A DNA stretch of 64,000 nucleotides, from contig NZ_JAFIQY010000007.1 of the NCBI RefSeq assembly GCF_022271435.1, positions 124,001-188,000 on the forward strand, in the 5' to 3' direction. The notes beneath the pieces are model-generated. The model did no database searches. It saw only the letters and a list, made by a program, of their open reading frames with translations, and was not told the DNA's origin. The position numbers and the translations under genes were made by a program. Every line of letters starts with the position of its first letter. The first letter of the stretch is position 1. The stretch comes from Streptomyces monomycini. Its GTDB lineage: Bacteria; Actinomycetota; Actinomycetes; Streptomycetales; Streptomycetaceae. Positions 1-9,381 of this stretch are shown one piece after another.

Positions 1-1
1 G

Positions 2-67
2 GAGGCGCTGGAGGACGACTTCAACGAAGTACCCGGTGAAGGAGGTATGCCGTGGACCGCCGCATAG
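2..67 (+). CDS. C-terminal end of an upstream gene, probably an NRPS (partial)
   Basis: Reading from base 2, an open frame enters from outside the window and ends at TAG 65-67. It encodes an acidic tail containing [10 protein letters not shown], typical of the linker after an NRPS condensation or epimerization domain. It overlaps the next gene's GTG start by 16 bases, so translation is probably coupled. That the upstream protein is an NRPS is inferred from the neighbour, whose first condensation domain looks like the type that accepts a D-residue, which would fit an upstream module ending in an epimerization domain. Only 21 codons are visible, so the identity is tentative. Confidence 0.5.
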   Translation, partial: EALEDDFNEVPGEGGMPWTAA

Positions 68-3000
68 AAGACGTGTGGCCGCTGACACCGCTGCAAGAGG
101 GACTGCTGTTCCACTCCCTGTACGACGGGCAGGCCGAGGACACCTACGTGGTCCAGGACGTATTGGACATCGAAGGCGACCTCGACGCGGCCGCGCTGCG
201 GGCGTCCTGGCAGGCCCTGGTGGCCCGGCACGCCACCCTGCGGGCCTGCTTCCGCCAGCCACCGGGCCTCGAACACCCCGTCCAGGTCATCCCGGCCCGC
301 GTACAACTGCCCTGGCGGAACGTCGACCTGACCGGCAGGCCGCCCCAGGACGCCCTCGCCGCCGCGGAACGCCTCGCGGACGAGGAACGCGCCCGGCGCT
401 TCGACCTGGCCGTACCGCCGCTGCTCCGGCTCGTCCTGCTCCGCTTCGGACCGGCCAGACACCGGCTCGTCCTCACCAACCACCACATCCTGATGGACGG
501 CTGGTCGCTGCCGACCCTCCAGCGCGAGCTGTGGACTCTCTACGCGGCGGGCGGCGACCCCGCCGGCCTGCCGCCCGTGACGCCCTACCGCGACTACCTC
601 GGCTGGCTGAACGCCCAGGACAAGGACTCGGCCCGCGCCGCCTGGCGGGCCGACCTCGCCGGGCTCCGCGAGCCGACGCTGCTGGCACCGGCGGCCGGCC
701 GTCCGCCGTCCGCCGCCGGGCACGGCCAGGTGCACACGAAACTGGACCAGCCGGCCACCGAGGCGCTCACCGAACTCGCCCGCCGCCACGGCCTGACCCC
801 CAACACCTTCGTCCAGGGAGCCTGGGCGCTGCTCCTCGGCCGCCTGCTGGGCCGGGACGACGTGGTGTTCGGCGCGACCGTGGCCGCCCGGCCCGCCGAG
901 CTGCGCGGTGTCGAGTCCATGCTCGGGCTCTTCATCAACACCGTTCCGGTACGGGTCCCGCTGACAGCCTCCCGGCCGGTGTCCGCCCTGCTCACCGAGG
1001 TGCAGACCCGGCAGGGCGCCCTGATGTCCCACCAGTACCTCGGGCTCAGCGAGATCCAGAAGGCCGGCGGCCCCGGAGCCGGGTTCGACAGCCTGCTGGT
1101 CTACGAGAGCTTCCCGCGCGGGGCACCGGAGGAGGAGAACGGGCCGCCGCTGAAGCTCACCCCCGTACGCGGCCACAACGTCAGCCACTACCCGGTCAGC
1201 CTGGCCGCCTTCCCGGGCCCCGAGCTGCTGTTCCTTCTGACACACCGCCCCGAACTGATCGGCGCCCGGAGCGCACGGCTCCTCGCCGACCGGTTCACCG
1301 GCATCCTGCGACAGCTGGTCGCCGACCCGGACGTCCGCGCCGGTGACCTCGACATCCTCGTCGACGGCGAACGGGACCGGCTGCTGCACGGCGTGAGTAC
1401 CGGCGCCCCCGGGCCCGCGCCGACGACCGTCACCGGCCTCTTCGAACGGGCCGTACGGCAGCACCGGCACGAGACAGCGGTGGTCTCCGGGGAGACGACC
1501 CTGACGTACGGCGACCTCGACGCCCGGGCCAACCAGGTCGCCCGGCACCTGCACGCGTCCGACGCCCGGCCGGGGGACCGGGTCGTCGTCACGCTCGCCC
1601 GCTCACCCGAACTGGTCGTCGCCCTGCTGGGCATCGCCAAGGCGGGCGCAGTGGCCGTGCCGGTGGACACCGCCCAGCCGGCCAGGCGGGTACGCACGCT
1701 GTTCGACGACGCCGCGTCCGCAGTCGTCCTGACGGAGGCCGACGTCGAGGACGCGGTGCGCCACCGCTCCGCCGCTCCGCTCACGGCCCGGGTGACACCG
1801 GACTCCGGCCTGTACGTGATGTACACCTCCGGGTCCACGGGCACGCCCAAGGGCGTCGTCACCACCCACGGCAACGTCGCCGCCCTGGCCCAGGACCCCT
1901 GCTGGGACGGCATCGCCGCAGGCCGCGTCCTCTTCCACGCACCGCACACCTTCGACGCCGCCACCCTCGAACTGTGGGTGCCGCTCCTCAACGGCGGCCG
2001 TGTGGTGATCGCGCCGCCGGCCGGCCTCACCGCGAAGACGCTGGCCCGACTGGTCACCGACCACGGGCTGACGGCCGTGCACCTCACGGCCGGACTGTTC
2101 CGCGTCCTCGCGCAGGAGACCCCCGAGTGCTTCGCCGGTCTCCAACACGTCCTGACGGGCGGCGACGCGGTACCGGCCGAGGCCGTCGCCGGGGTACGGG
2201 ACGCCTGCCCCGACGTCACCGTCAGCCATCTGTACGGGCCGACCGAGACCACCCTGTGCGCCACCGCCTTCGTCGTCGGGCCCGGCGCACCCGCCCCGGC
2301 CGTCCTGCCGATCGGCGGGCCGCGCGCCGCGGTACGGGTGTACGTGCTGGACGCGGCGCTGCGGCCGGTGCCGCCCGAGGTCACCGGGGAGCTGTACATC
2401 GCCGGGGAGGGAGTCGCCCGGGGGTACCTCGGCCGGGCGGCGCTGACCGCCGAGCGGTTCGTGGCGTGCCCGTACGGCGGTGGGCGGATGTACCGGACCG
2501 GTGACCTGGTGCGCCGGGACCACGACGGGAACCTGGTCTTCCTCGGGCGGGCCGACGACCAGGTGAAGGTGCGGGGCTTCCGTATCGAGCCCGCCGAGGT
2601 CGAAGCCGTACTCGGGCAGTGCCCGGGGGTGCGGCAGGCGGCGGTGATCGTGCGCGAGGACCGGCCCGGGGACAAACGGCTGATCGCGTACGTCGTCGGG
2701 GACGCCTCCGGGACGCGGGACTTCGTGGCCGAGCGGCTGCCGGACTACATGGTCCCCTCGGCGACCGTCGTCCTGGACGCACTGCCGCTGACCGCCAACG
2801 GCAAGGTCGACCGGGCCGCGCTGCCCGCCCCCGACCAGCCGTCCGGCTACAGCGGACGCGGCCCCGGCTCGCCCGTGGAAGAAATTCTCTGTGCCCTGTT
2901 CGCCGAAGTCCTGGGTGTGCCCCGGGCCGGCGCCGAGGAGGGGTTCTTCGACCTCGGCGGCGACTCCCTGCTGGCGACCCGCCTGGCCGGCCGCGTCCAG

Positions 3001-4500
3001 GCCGTCCTCGGCAAGGAACTCGAAGTACGGATGCTCTTCGAAGCACCCTCCCCGGCCGCCCTGGCGGCCCGGCTGGCGGGCACCGGCGACCGGCACGGAC
3101 CGGCTCCCGGGCCGCGCCCCGACGTCATACCGCTGACCCCCGGCCAGCGGTCCATGCTCTCCGGCGAGAGCCGGTACAACATCCCGCTGACGGTCCGCCT
3201 CGGCGGCCCGCTGCGCACGGACGCGCTCGAAGCGGCCTGGCAGGACGTGGTGACCCGGCACGAAGCCCTGCGCACCCGCTTCCCGGAGACCGGCGGGCAG
3301 GAGGTCACCGACCCCCGCCGGACGCGGCTGACCGCCGTCCCCGTCACCGAGGACGAGCTGCCCGGGGCGCTGGAAGCGGCCCGCGCCCAGCCTTTCGACC
3401 TGGCCTCCGGGCCACCGAGCCGGGCTGCCCTCTTCGCTCTCGCGCCCGACGACCACGTGCTCCAGATCGTGGTGCACCACATCGCCGCGGACGGCTGGTC
3501 GACCGGGCTGATCGCCCGCGACCTGTCCACCGCGTACGCCGCGCGGGCAGCCGGCGGCGAGCCGCGGTGGGCGCCGCTGCCCGTCCAGTACGCCGACTTC
3601 GCCGTACGCCTCAACGAGCAGGCAGCCCGCCTGGACGAGCCGGACAGCCCGTTCGGACAGCGCCTCGCGTACTGGACCGGCGTACTCGCCGACCTGCCGG
3701 AGGCGCCCCTGCTCCGCCGGGACCGGACACCGCCGGCCGAACCCAGCGGCCTGGGCGGCAGCGTCCCCTTCGCGCTCGACGAGACCGCGCACCGGGCACT
3801 GCTGGAGACCGCCCGGCGCGAACGGGCGACCCTGTTCATGGTGCTGCGGGCGGCCATCGCCGCCCTGTGGGCGCGGCGGGGCGCGGTGAACGTACCGATG
3901 GGCACGGTCTCGGCAGGCCGGGCCGACCACGCGACGAGCGACGTGGTGGGCCTGTTCGCCGACCACCTGGTGCTCCGCGCGGACGCGGGCGGCGACCCGA
4001 CGTTCGCGGAGCTCGTCCGGCGGGTCCGCGCGGCCGACCTCGCCGCTTACGCCCACCAGGACCTGCCGTCCCAGCTCGTCGAGGAACGCCTGGGGCACCG
4101 CCCGTTCCAGATGATCACCGGCATGGAGAACCTGCCCGAACCGCCCTGGGACCTGCCGGGGCTGACGGCACAGTCCCTGCACCCCGCGCACCGCAACCGG
4201 GGCGCGGCCCGCAGCGAACTGGCCGTCACCCTGCGCGAGCTGCGGACCCCGGGGAGCGGCCCGGCCGGAGTGGAAGGCGTCGTCCGGTACAGCGCCGACG
4301 TGTACGAGCGCCGGACCGCCGAGGCCTTCGCGGTCGAGCTGACCGGCGTACTGCGACAGGTCGCGGCGGAGCCCGCGGTCAGGATCGGCAGGCTCCGGAC
4401 GGATCCGCCGGCCCCACCACGACGGTCGGCCTGCCCCGGCATCGCACCCGCCGCACCCGCGGACGGCGCCCTCCGCCCGAAGGTGAGCGACCGCACATGA
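52..4500 (+). CDS. Nonribosomal peptide synthetase, C-A-PCP-C
   Basis: This 1482-residue NRPS starts at GTG 52 behind GGAGGT (41-46). The order is condensation (HHILMDG at about 144-150), adenylation (core A3 [11 protein letters not shown] near 591-601), carrier (GGDSLL, phosphopantetheine serine 972), then a second condensation domain (HHIAADG at about 1142-1148). It would load one amino acid and form bonds on both sides of it in a peptide assembly line. The first C domain carries [12 protein letters not shown], as in D-C-L types that follow an epimerization domain. The pocket residues read by eye ([29 protein letters not shown]) give D-A-L-H-L-G-L-L-C-K, close to 4-hydroxyphenylglycine codes. 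There is no thioesterase, and the protein ends with a C domain, so release or continuation must lie elsewhere. The next genes are an exporter pair. Confidence 0.93.
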   Translation: MDRRIEDVWPLTPLQEGLLFHSLYDGQAEDTYVVQDVLDIEGDLDAAALRASWQALVARHATLRACFRQPPGLEHPVQVIPARVQLPWRNVDLTGRPPQDALAAAERLADEERARRFDLAVPPLLRLVLLRFGPARHRLVLTNHHILMDGWSLPTLQRELWTLYAAGGDPAGLPPVTPYRDYLGWLNAQDKDSARAAWRADLAGLREPTLLAPAAGRPPSAAGHGQVHTKLDQPATEALTELARRHGLTPNTFVQGAWALLLGRLLGRDDVVFGATVAARPAELRGVESMLGLFINTVPVRVPLTASRPVSALLTEVQTRQGALMSHQYLGLSEIQKAGGPGAGFDSLLVYESFPRGAPEEENGPPLKLTPVRGHNVSHYPVSLAAFPGPELLFLLTHRPELIGARSARLLADRFTGILRQLVADPDVRAGDLDILVDGERDRLLHGVSTGAPGPAPTTVTGLFERAVRQHRHETAVVSGETTLTYGDLDARANQVARHLHASDARPGDRVVVTLARSPELVVALLGIAKAGAVAVPVDTAQPARRVRTLFDDAASAVVLTEADVEDAVRHRSAAPLTARVTPDSGLYVMYTSGSTGTPKGVVTTHGNVAALAQDPCWDGIAAGRVLFHAPHTFDAATLELWVPLLNGGRVVIAPPAGLTAKTLARLVTDHGLTAVHLTAGLFRVLAQETPECFAGLQHVLTGGDAVPAEAVAGVRDACPDVTVSHLYGPTETTLCATAFVVGPGAPAPAVLPIGGPRAAVRVYVLDAALRPVPPEVTGELYIAGEGVARGYLGRAALTAERFVACPYGGGRMYRTGDLVRRDHDGNLVFLGRADDQVKVRGFRIEPAEVEAVLGQCPGVRQAAVIVREDRPGDKRLIAYVVGDASGTRDFVAERLPDYMVPSATVVLDALPLTANGKVDRAALPAPDQPSGYSGRGPGSPVEEILCALFAEVLGVPRAGAEEGFFDLGGDSLLATRLAGRVQAVLGKELEVRMLFEAPSPAALAARLAGTGDRHGPAPGPRPDVIPLTPGQRSMLSGESRYNIPLTVRLGGPLRTDALEAAWQDVVTRHEALRTRFPETGGQEVTDPRRTRLTAVPVTEDELPGALEAARAQPFDLASGPPSRAALFALAPDDHVLQIVVHHIAADGWSTGLIARDLSTAYAARAAGGEPRWAPLPVQYADFAVRLNEQAARLDEPDSPFGQRLAYWTGVLADLPEAPLLRRDRTPPAEPSGLGGSVPFALDETAHRALLETARRERATLFMVLRAAIAALWARRGAVNVPMGTVSAGRADHATSDVVGLFADHLVLRADAGGDPTFAELVRRVRAADLAAYAHQDLPSQLVEERLGHRPFQMITGMENLPEPPWDLPGLTAQSLHPAHRNRGAARSELAVTLRELRTPGSGPAGVEGVVRYSADVYERRTAEAFAVELTGVLRQVAAEPAVRIGRLRTDPPAPPRRSACPGIAPAAPADGALRPKVSDRT

Positions 4501-4559
4501 CCCGACACCCCGCGACAACGGCCCCGGTGACGGGGCGGCGACAACAGAAAGGTGCCCGG

Positions 4560-5513
4560 ATGACCGGCAACCTGGCGATCCACGCCGACGGTCTGCGCAA
4601 GAGCTACCCAGGGCCGGGCGGCGAGGCCGAGGCCGTCCGCGGTCTCGGGCTGAGCGTGGCGAAGGGGGAGTTCTTCGGTCTGCTCGGACCCAACGGCGCC
4701 GGCAAGTCCACCACCATCGGCATGCTGACGACCATGGTCCGGCCCACGGCGGGCCGTGCGGAGGTCTGCGGCCTGGACGTGGCCGCCGACGCGGTGGCCG
4801 TCAAGCGGCGCATCGGCGTGGTGGCGCAGGACAACACGCTCGACATCGAGCTGACCGTGGCCGAGAACCTGGAGTTCCGCGGCCGGTACTTCGGCCTCGG
4901 CCGCCGGGACGCCCGCGCCAGGGCGCGGGACCTGCTCACCCTCTTCGGGCTCTTTGACCGGGCCCGGGCCCGGGTCTTCGAGCTCTCCGGCGGCCAGCTC
5001 AAACGCGTCATGATCGCACGGGCCCTCGTCCACCGCCCGGACGTGCTCTTCCTCGACGAACCGACGGCCGGACTCGACCCGCGGTCCCGCCTCCACCTCT
5101 GGGACGTCCTGCGCGGACTGCAGGCCAAAGGACAGACGATCCTGCTCACCACGCACCACATGGAGGAAGCCGAGACGCTGTGCGACCGGCTCGCCGTGAT
5201 CGACCAGGGCCGGGTCCTGGCCTGCGACAGCGTCCGGGCCCTGCGGGAGACGGTCGGTGCGGAGACCGTGGTCACCGTCGTCTACGAGGGCGGCGCCTTC
5301 GACCTCGCCGCGGTCCGCGCGATGGCGCGGGCCGACCGGGTGGAGGCCACGGACGGACAGGTACGGGTCTTCGCCGGGGACCCCGACGGGGTGCTCAGCG
5401 ACCTGGTGGCGCTGGCCGCCAAGGCCGGGCTCACCGTCGTCGACGCGTCCCAGCTCGCCCCCAGCCTGGAAACCGTGTTCTTGACCCTCACCGGACGGGA
5501 GTTCCGCGAATGA
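4560..5513 (+). CDS. ABC transporter ATP-binding protein, DrrA family
   Basis: This 317-residue nucleotide-binding protein powers export of a lipophilic product, most likely the peptide made by the NRPS just upstream. The Walker A motif is GPNGAGKST, the signature is LSGGQLKR, the Walker B region is LFLDEPTAGLDP, and the H-loop is TTHHMEEAE. The C-terminal tail after about residue 230 is the short domain typical of daunorubicin-resistance (DrrA) proteins. ATG 4560 was chosen because GAAAGG lies 7-12 bases upstream and the protein then has the usual family length; the longer frame upstream is an NRPS shadow. Its stop overlaps the permease start (ATGA). Confidence 0.93.
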   Translation: MTGNLAIHADGLRKSYPGPGGEAEAVRGLGLSVAKGEFFGLLGPNGAGKSTTIGMLTTMVRPTAGRAEVCGLDVAADAVAVKRRIGVVAQDNTLDIELTVAENLEFRGRYFGLGRRDARARARDLLTLFGLFDRARARVFELSGGQLKRVMIARALVHRPDVLFLDEPTAGLDPRSRLHLWDVLRGLQAKGQTILLTTHHMEEAETLCDRLAVIDQGRVLACDSVRALRETVGAETVVTVVYEGGAFDLAAVRAMARADRVEATDGQVRVFAGDPDGVLSDLVALAAKAGLTVVDASQLAPSLETVFLTLTGREFRE

Positions 5514-6349
5514 CCACCACCGTGCCCACCGGGACGCGGGCCGCCAAGAACCGCGCTCGTGCTCTGCACACCTTCGGGGCCATGATGGCGCGGGACGCCA
5601 GAGTGCTGCGGCGCACCTTCGTGATGAGCGCCGTCCGTATCGTCATCCAGCCGCTGCTGTTCGTCTTCGTCTTCGCGTACGTGCTGCCGAAGGTCGGGGG
5701 CGGCGGTGCCGGACCCGGGGGAGAGGCCTTCTCGACGGTCATGGTGCCGGGGCTGGTGGGCTCCTCCATGGTGTTGCAGGCGATGGCGGCCGTGACCTTC
5801 CCGCTGGTGATGGAGCTGTCCGGGCCCGGCGCCATCGAGGACCGGGCGCTCGCCCCGGTGTCCGTCCGGGTGCTCGGTCTGCAGAAGATCCTCTCCGCCG
5901 TCGTCGAGGGCCTCGTCGCCGGTCTGCTGGTCTTCCCCGTCGTCCTGCTGGTGCACGCCCAGGGCCACGGGCCCGCCGTGGAGGTCGCGAACTGGCCGAT
6001 GCTGGTCTTCGTCCTGCTGGCGGGCGCGGTGCTGGCCGCGTCGATCGGCATGTATCTGGCCACCCGTATCGACCCGCGCCAGATCCAGGTCCTGTTCACG
6101 CTGGTGATGTTCCCCGCGATGATGCTCGGCTGCGTGTACTTCCGCTGGACGGCGCTGGAGAGCACGCCCTGGCTCCAGTACGCCGTCCTCCTGAACCCGA
6201 TGGTCTACATGAACGAGGGCCTGCGCGCCGTCCTCACCCCGCAGATCGACTCCATGCCCGCCTGGGCCTTCCTGACGGCCCTCCTGGTGGGCGCGGTGGT
6301 GTTCGGGTGGCTCGCCATGCGCTCGTTCGCCCGCCGCGTCCTGCGGTGA
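5510..6349 (+). CDS. ABC transporter permease, DrrB / ABC-2 type
   Basis: This 279-residue membrane protein is the channel partner of the preceding ATPase; the genes overlap by four bases (ATGA). About six hydrophobic segments are visible, beginning near IVIQPLLFVFVFAYVL and ending with FLTALLVGAVVFGWLA. The region SGPGAIEDRALAPVSVRVLG is the cytoplasmic loop motif of ABC-2 exporters of the DrrB family that couples to the ATPase. Together the pair probably exports, and gives self-resistance to, the NRPS product. The substrate is inferred from context only. Confidence 0.92.
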   Translation: MTTTVPTGTRAAKNRARALHTFGAMMARDARVLRRTFVMSAVRIVIQPLLFVFVFAYVLPKVGGGGAGPGGEAFSTVMVPGLVGSSMVLQAMAAVTFPLVMELSGPGAIEDRALAPVSVRVLGLQKILSAVVEGLVAGLLVFPVVLLVHAQGHGPAVEVANWPMLVFVLLAGAVLAASIGMYLATRIDPRQIQVLFTLVMFPAMMLGCVYFRWTALESTPWLQYAVLLNPMVYMNEGLRAVLTPQIDSMPAWAFLTALLVGAVVFGWLAMRSFARRVLR

Positions 6350-6402
6350 CCTTCCGTCCACTGCCGTTCCCGTTCCCGCCGTACGCCCAGAAAGGAAGCA
6401 CC

Positions 6403-6633
6403 ATGTCCGCATCGTCATCGTCATCGCCCGAGAACGCGGAATCCGGGATCCGGGTTCCGGCCCCGCCCCGGCCGCCCGCTCCCGAGCCCGTCGCGCCCGT
6501 ACCGCCTCCGGCGCCGGTCGCGCCGCAGCCCGCACGCCCGAGGTCGGCGGTGGAGGAACCGCCGCCGTTCGACGCCCCGGCGGTCCCCGTCGCTCCCGCG
6601 CCACCGGTCCCGCCGGAGATCCGGCACCCGTGA
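6403..6633 (+). CDS. Small proline-rich protein, unknown function
   Basis: This 76-residue frame begins at ATG 6403 behind AAAGGAAG, a good ribosome binding site with correct spacing, 53 bases after the exporter permease. It starts with a serine run (SASSSSSP) and is then dominated by P, A, V and E in repeated PAPP/PVPP patterns. There is no signal peptide, membrane segment or recognised domain. It may be a disordered accessory of the NRPS/export operon or an unrelated small protein. The ribosome binding site and position support real translation, but the composition could also arise by chance in high-GC DNA. Confidence 0.55.
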   Translation: MSASSSSSPENAESGIRVPAPPRPPAPEPVAPVPPPAPVAPQPARPRSAVEEPPPFDAPAVPVAPAPPVPPEIRHP

Positions 6634-6747
6634 CCGGCCGGACATCCGACACCCGTAACCGGTAGAGGGAACGCGCGTCCGGCGGGTCGCCGCCGTCGTG
6701 GTCCGCCGCGCCGAATGGGATACCGCGAAGCGGGCACCCGGCGGGGC

Positions 6748-7179
6748 ATGGGATTGCTCACGCGCATGGAGAAGACGGTGGAGCACTGGGAGAGCGCGCT
6801 GGTCGACAAGGTGCTCGGCAACGATCCGGTCGAGCTCTGCGACGACCTGCGACGCGAATGCGACCGCCACGCCGTGGTGTGCGGCCGGCGCCGCGTCCTC
6901 GTCCCCAACGCCTACAAGGTGGAACTCGCCGCCACCGTCCACGAGCAGCTCGGCGAGCGTGACGGGCAGATCGGCCAGGAACTGACCGATGTCCTGGCCC
7001 GGCACGCCGCCGAGCACGACTACGAGTGGGCCGGTCCGCTCACCGTGCACGTGACCGGCGCCGAGCAGCCGCTCGACGGGCTTTACCGCATCACCAGCCA
7101 GGCCATGCCCAACATACCGGCGGACGCGTTCAGCGAAACGCCCCCGGAGGCGCCCCGCACGACACCGCCCTCCCCGTGA
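6748..7179 (+). CDS. Stand-alone DUF3662 / FhaA N-terminal domain protein
   Basis: This 143-residue protein resembles the N-terminal domain of actinobacterial FhaA: it begins MGLLTRMEKTVEHWE, contains DLRRECDRHAV and the hallmark LVPNAYKVEL, and ends with a beta-rich VHVTGAEQPLDGLYRI. In FhaA this domain precedes a phosphopeptide-binding FHA domain and helps control cell-wall synthesis. Here the FHA part is absent and the protein stops after a short PETP-rich tail. ATG 6748 was chosen because the family starts at MGLL. It precedes a stress sigma factor in the same direction by about 200 bases. Its function without FHA is unknown. Confidence 0.75.
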   Translation: MGLLTRMEKTVEHWESALVDKVLGNDPVELCDDLRRECDRHAVVCGRRRVLVPNAYKVELAATVHEQLGERDGQIGQELTDVLARHAAEHDYEWAGPLTVHVTGAEQPLDGLYRITSQAMPNIPADAFSETPPEAPRTTPPSP

Positions 7180-7386
7180 GACGCACTCCGCGAGAGCCAC
7201 GACGTGCCACTCTTGCCCGAGTTGCGGCATTTACGTTGAATGCCCCTCTTGCTCCCATCTGTTGGTCTGTATCGCGCCACTGATGGACCGACCTGCGCCG
7301 ACTGTTTTTGATCTGTGAGGAATGAGTGGTGTGGATCTGGGAACCCGCTCCCTCACATCGTCGTCGACGCAGGAAAGGGCGAGTCA

Positions 7387-8292
7387 ATGACAACGGCAGC
7401 AGTGCGGACTGTGGAACTCGGACGGACGGCCGGTACGGACCAGCCGGCGAGCGAGTCACGGGGCGTTGCCGAGGGACTGCCGTGGGTCGAGGACGCGGGG
7501 AAGGTCGCTCCCAAGGACGCGCGTGAGCTGTCGAAGCTGTTCTTCGAGCAGCTCTGCCATCTCGAAGAAGGCACACACGAGTACCAGTACGCGCGCAACA
7601 CGCTCATCGAGATGAACCTGTCCCTGGTGCGGTTCGCCGCCAGCAGGTTCCGCAACCGCGGCAGCGGCGAGATGGAAGACATCATCCAGGTCGGCACGAT
7701 CGGCCTGATCAAGGCGATCGACCGGTTCGACCTGTCGCGCGAGGTGGAGTTCACCTCCTTCGCGGTGCCGTACATCGTCGGCGAGATCAAGCGCTTCTTC
7801 CGCGACACCAGCTGGGCGGTGCACGTCCCGCGCCGGCTCCAGGAGCTGCGGGTGGAGATAGCCAAGGCCAAGGAGCAGCTGGCCGGCGCCCTCGACCGCG
7901 ACCCCACGGTCAAGGACCTCGCCACCCATCTGAAGATCACCGAGGAAGAGGTCCTGGACGGCCTCGTCGCCGCCAACGGCTACGCCGCCGGTTCCCTGGA
8001 CTCGCCCAGCGAGCAGTCCGAGGACGGCCCGGCGAGCGGCAAGGCCCGTACGGTGGCCGACACCATGGGCGAGGCCGACCCCGCCATCGAGACCGTCGAG
8101 AACCTGCACGCCCTCGCCCCGCTGATCCAGGAACTGGACGACCGGGAACGCCAGATCATCGAGATGCGCTTCGGCCAGGAGATGACACAGTCGAAGATAG
8201 GCGAGGCGCTCGGCATCTCGCAGATGCATGTGTCCCGGCTCCTGGCTCGCACCCTCGGCAAGCTCCGCACGGGCCTGTGCGTCGAAGCCTGA
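7387..8292 (+). CDS. SigB/SigF-family RNA polymerase sigma factor
   Basis: This 301-residue sigma factor belongs to the stress and development group of Streptomyces (SigB, SigF, SigG and relatives). Region 2 runs from about YARNTLIEMNLSLVRF to FTSFAVPYIVGEIKR, including the core-binding GTIGLIKAIDRFD. Region 3 follows (VPRRLQELRVEI), and region 4 is the helix-turn-helix MTQSKIGEALGISQMHVSRL. ATG 7387 follows AGGAAAGGG. Such factors are normally held by RsbW-like kinases and released by STAS anti-anti-sigma proteins; several genes of those types lie at 52-59 kb, but partnership is only a possibility. A DUF5133 protein follows. Confidence 0.95.
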   Translation: MTTAAVRTVELGRTAGTDQPASESRGVAEGLPWVEDAGKVAPKDARELSKLFFEQLCHLEEGTHEYQYARNTLIEMNLSLVRFAASRFRNRGSGEMEDIIQVGTIGLIKAIDRFDLSREVEFTSFAVPYIVGEIKRFFRDTSWAVHVPRRLQELRVEIAKAKEQLAGALDRDPTVKDLATHLKITEEEVLDGLVAANGYAAGSLDSPSEQSEDGPASGKARTVADTMGEADPAIETVENLHALAPLIQELDDRERQIIEMRFGQEMTQSKIGEALGISQMHVSRLLARTLGKLRTGLCVEA

Positions 8293-8357
8293 CGCAGCCG
8301 CCCGGCACCCTGAGGTGACAGCCCGTGAACAACCCTACGGCCATGGAGGGAAAGACC

Positions 8358-8630
8358 GTGTTGACGGCCCACCCCGCGATTCTGCGGGATCTTGTCGAGC
8401 AGTACGAGACGCTGCGGCTTCTCCACGCGGAGCAGGGTACGGACGCGTCCCGGCAGCGGCTGGAGGACGTCTCGTACACCTTGTGCGTCTCGACGGGAAC
8501 CCGGAGGACCGAGGACGCCCTCGACGTCGCTCGCCGGCAGCTCGCTGCCGCGCCCCGCGTGACGGACGCCTCGCACCGGATCGAGGACGCTGCACCGGCA
8601 GCCGGTCCGGACGTGCGGCTGACCGCTTGA
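8358..8630 (+). CDS. DUF5133 family small protein
   Basis: This 90-residue protein contains HPAILRDLVEQYETLRLLH followed by SYTLCVSTGTR, the conserved core of DUF5133 proteins common in Streptomyces; no biochemical function is known. GTG 8358 was preferred over the upstream GTG 8325 or ATG 8343 because GGAGGG (8345-8350) sits seven bases before it and family members begin within a few residues of the HPA motif. It lies 65 bases after the sigma factor and is followed by a terminator hairpin, so it may be the last gene of that transcript. Confidence 0.8.
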   Translation: MLTAHPAILRDLVEQYETLRLLHAEQGTDASRQRLEDVSYTLCVSTGTRRTEDALDVARRQLAAAPRVTDASHRIEDAAPAAGPDVRLTA

Positions 8631-8653
8631 GCGCGATGGTCTGAGCGCTCCCG

Positions 8654-8686
8654 AGCCCCCTTCCCGCCGTGTGCGGGGAGGGGGTT
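8654..8686 (+). terminator. Intrinsic-type hairpin after the DUF5133 gene
   Basis: CCCCCTTCCCGC (8656-8667) pairs with GCGGGGAGGGGG (8673-8684) across a five-base loop, with one G-T pair. It lies 25 bases after the stop codon. There is no long T-run, as is usual in Streptomyces. Confidence 0.7.
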
Positions 8687-8720
8687 CGCGCATGGCCGGG
8701 GGTCGCCGGGGCGAAGGAAG

Positions 8721-8780
8721 CCCGGCCCTGGTGAAAGGGCCCGGGCGGGAAACCCGGCCTTGGTGAAAGGACCCGGGCGG
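8721..8780. repeat. Two tandem copies of a 28-base sequence, period 32
   Basis: Copies at 8721-8748 and 8753-8780 share CCCGGCC-TGGTGAAAGG and then CCCGGGCGG, differing at two bases. Each copy can fold on itself through CCCGG/CCGGG ends. The repeat lies between the DUF5133 terminator and the end of the marR gene and may help terminate transcription from the marR side. Confidence 0.65.
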
Positions 8781-8833
8781 CACGCGACGCCTGGGCCCTC
8801 CTCGATGACGAGCCCGGCTCTCCCGGGCGAAGC

Positions 8834-9259
8834 TCAGTCGGCCGACCTGTCCAGCACCCGCTCCAACAGCTCGGTCAGGTGCCGCAGCTCCTCGGCGCCG
8901 CACTCGGCGAACGGGCTCTGCCGCAGCAGCAGGTCCACGACACGCTCCCGCATCTCCCGGCCCCGCCCGGTCAGTACGGCCACCCGGGCCCGCCGGTCGG
9001 CGGGATCGGTGCCGCGCTCGACGAGTCCGCGGTCGACCAGCTGGTTGACGACGAAGCTCAGGTTGGGAGCGTTGCAGTACAGCCGGCCCGCCAGCACCTT
9101 CATCGACGGTGGCGGCCGGTCCGGGTCGATGGCCCACAGGGCCTGCGCGGTCGCCAGGGTGAGACCCATCTCCTCCAGCGGCCGGGACACCCGGTCGCCG
9201 GTGCGCATGAAGAGTTCGTGGTTGGCGCGCACCACCGATTCCAGCAGCGGGTCGGTCAT
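8834..9259 (-). CDS. MarR family transcriptional regulator
   Basis: This 141-residue winged-helix protein has the MarR layout: N-terminal dimerisation helix, then LTLATAQALWAI, recognition region YCNAPNLSFVVNQLVDRGLVER, the wing with DPADRRARVAVLT, and a C-terminal dimerisation helix. It is divergent from an SDR oxidoreductase, and the shared intergenic region holds two identical palindromes. This is the usual arrangement for a MarR repressor controlling itself and a neighbouring enzyme, released by a small molecule. The ligand is unknown. Confidence 0.92.
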   Translation of the reverse strand: MTDPLLESVVRANHELFMRTGDRVSRPLEEMGLTLATAQALWAIDPDRPPPSMKVLAGRLYCNAPNLSFVVNQLVDRGLVERGTDPADRRARVAVLTGRGREMRERVVDLLLRQSPFAECGAEELRHLTELLERVLDRSAD

Positions 9260-9278
9260 GATCCGAGATTACCACTTG

Positions 9279-9293
9279 CTTCGAGACTCGAAG
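9279..9293. promoter_or_regulatory. MarR-type operator, site 1
   Basis: CTTCGAGACTCGAAG is a perfect palindrome with 7-base arms around one base. A candidate promoter reading towards the SDR gene (TTGCTT 9277-9282, TACCTT 9299-9304, 16-base spacer) overlaps it, so binding would block transcription. The binding protein is inferred from position. Confidence 0.8.
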
Positions 9294-9316
9294 CTGTTAC
9301 CTTTTCCGCAACAGTG

Positions 9317-9331
9317 CTTCGAGACTCGAAG
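9317..9331. promoter_or_regulatory. MarR-type operator, site 2
   Basis: This is an exact second copy of the 15-base palindrome of site 1, 38 bases downstream and 50 bases before the SDR start codon. Two identical sites between divergent genes strongly suggest cooperative repression by the adjacent MarR protein. Confidence 0.8.
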
Positions 9332-9381
9332 TAAGTGTGCGGTGTGCCGGCTGTGGCCCGCCGTGAACGAAGGGATCGCGC

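Noticed and set aside
1603..4518. A 971-codon minus-strand frame opposite the NRPS, and similar long frames opposite other genes.
   Set aside because: These antisense frames mirror GC-rich codon bias of real genes; their translations are rich in Arg, Gly, Pro and Ala and show no domains.
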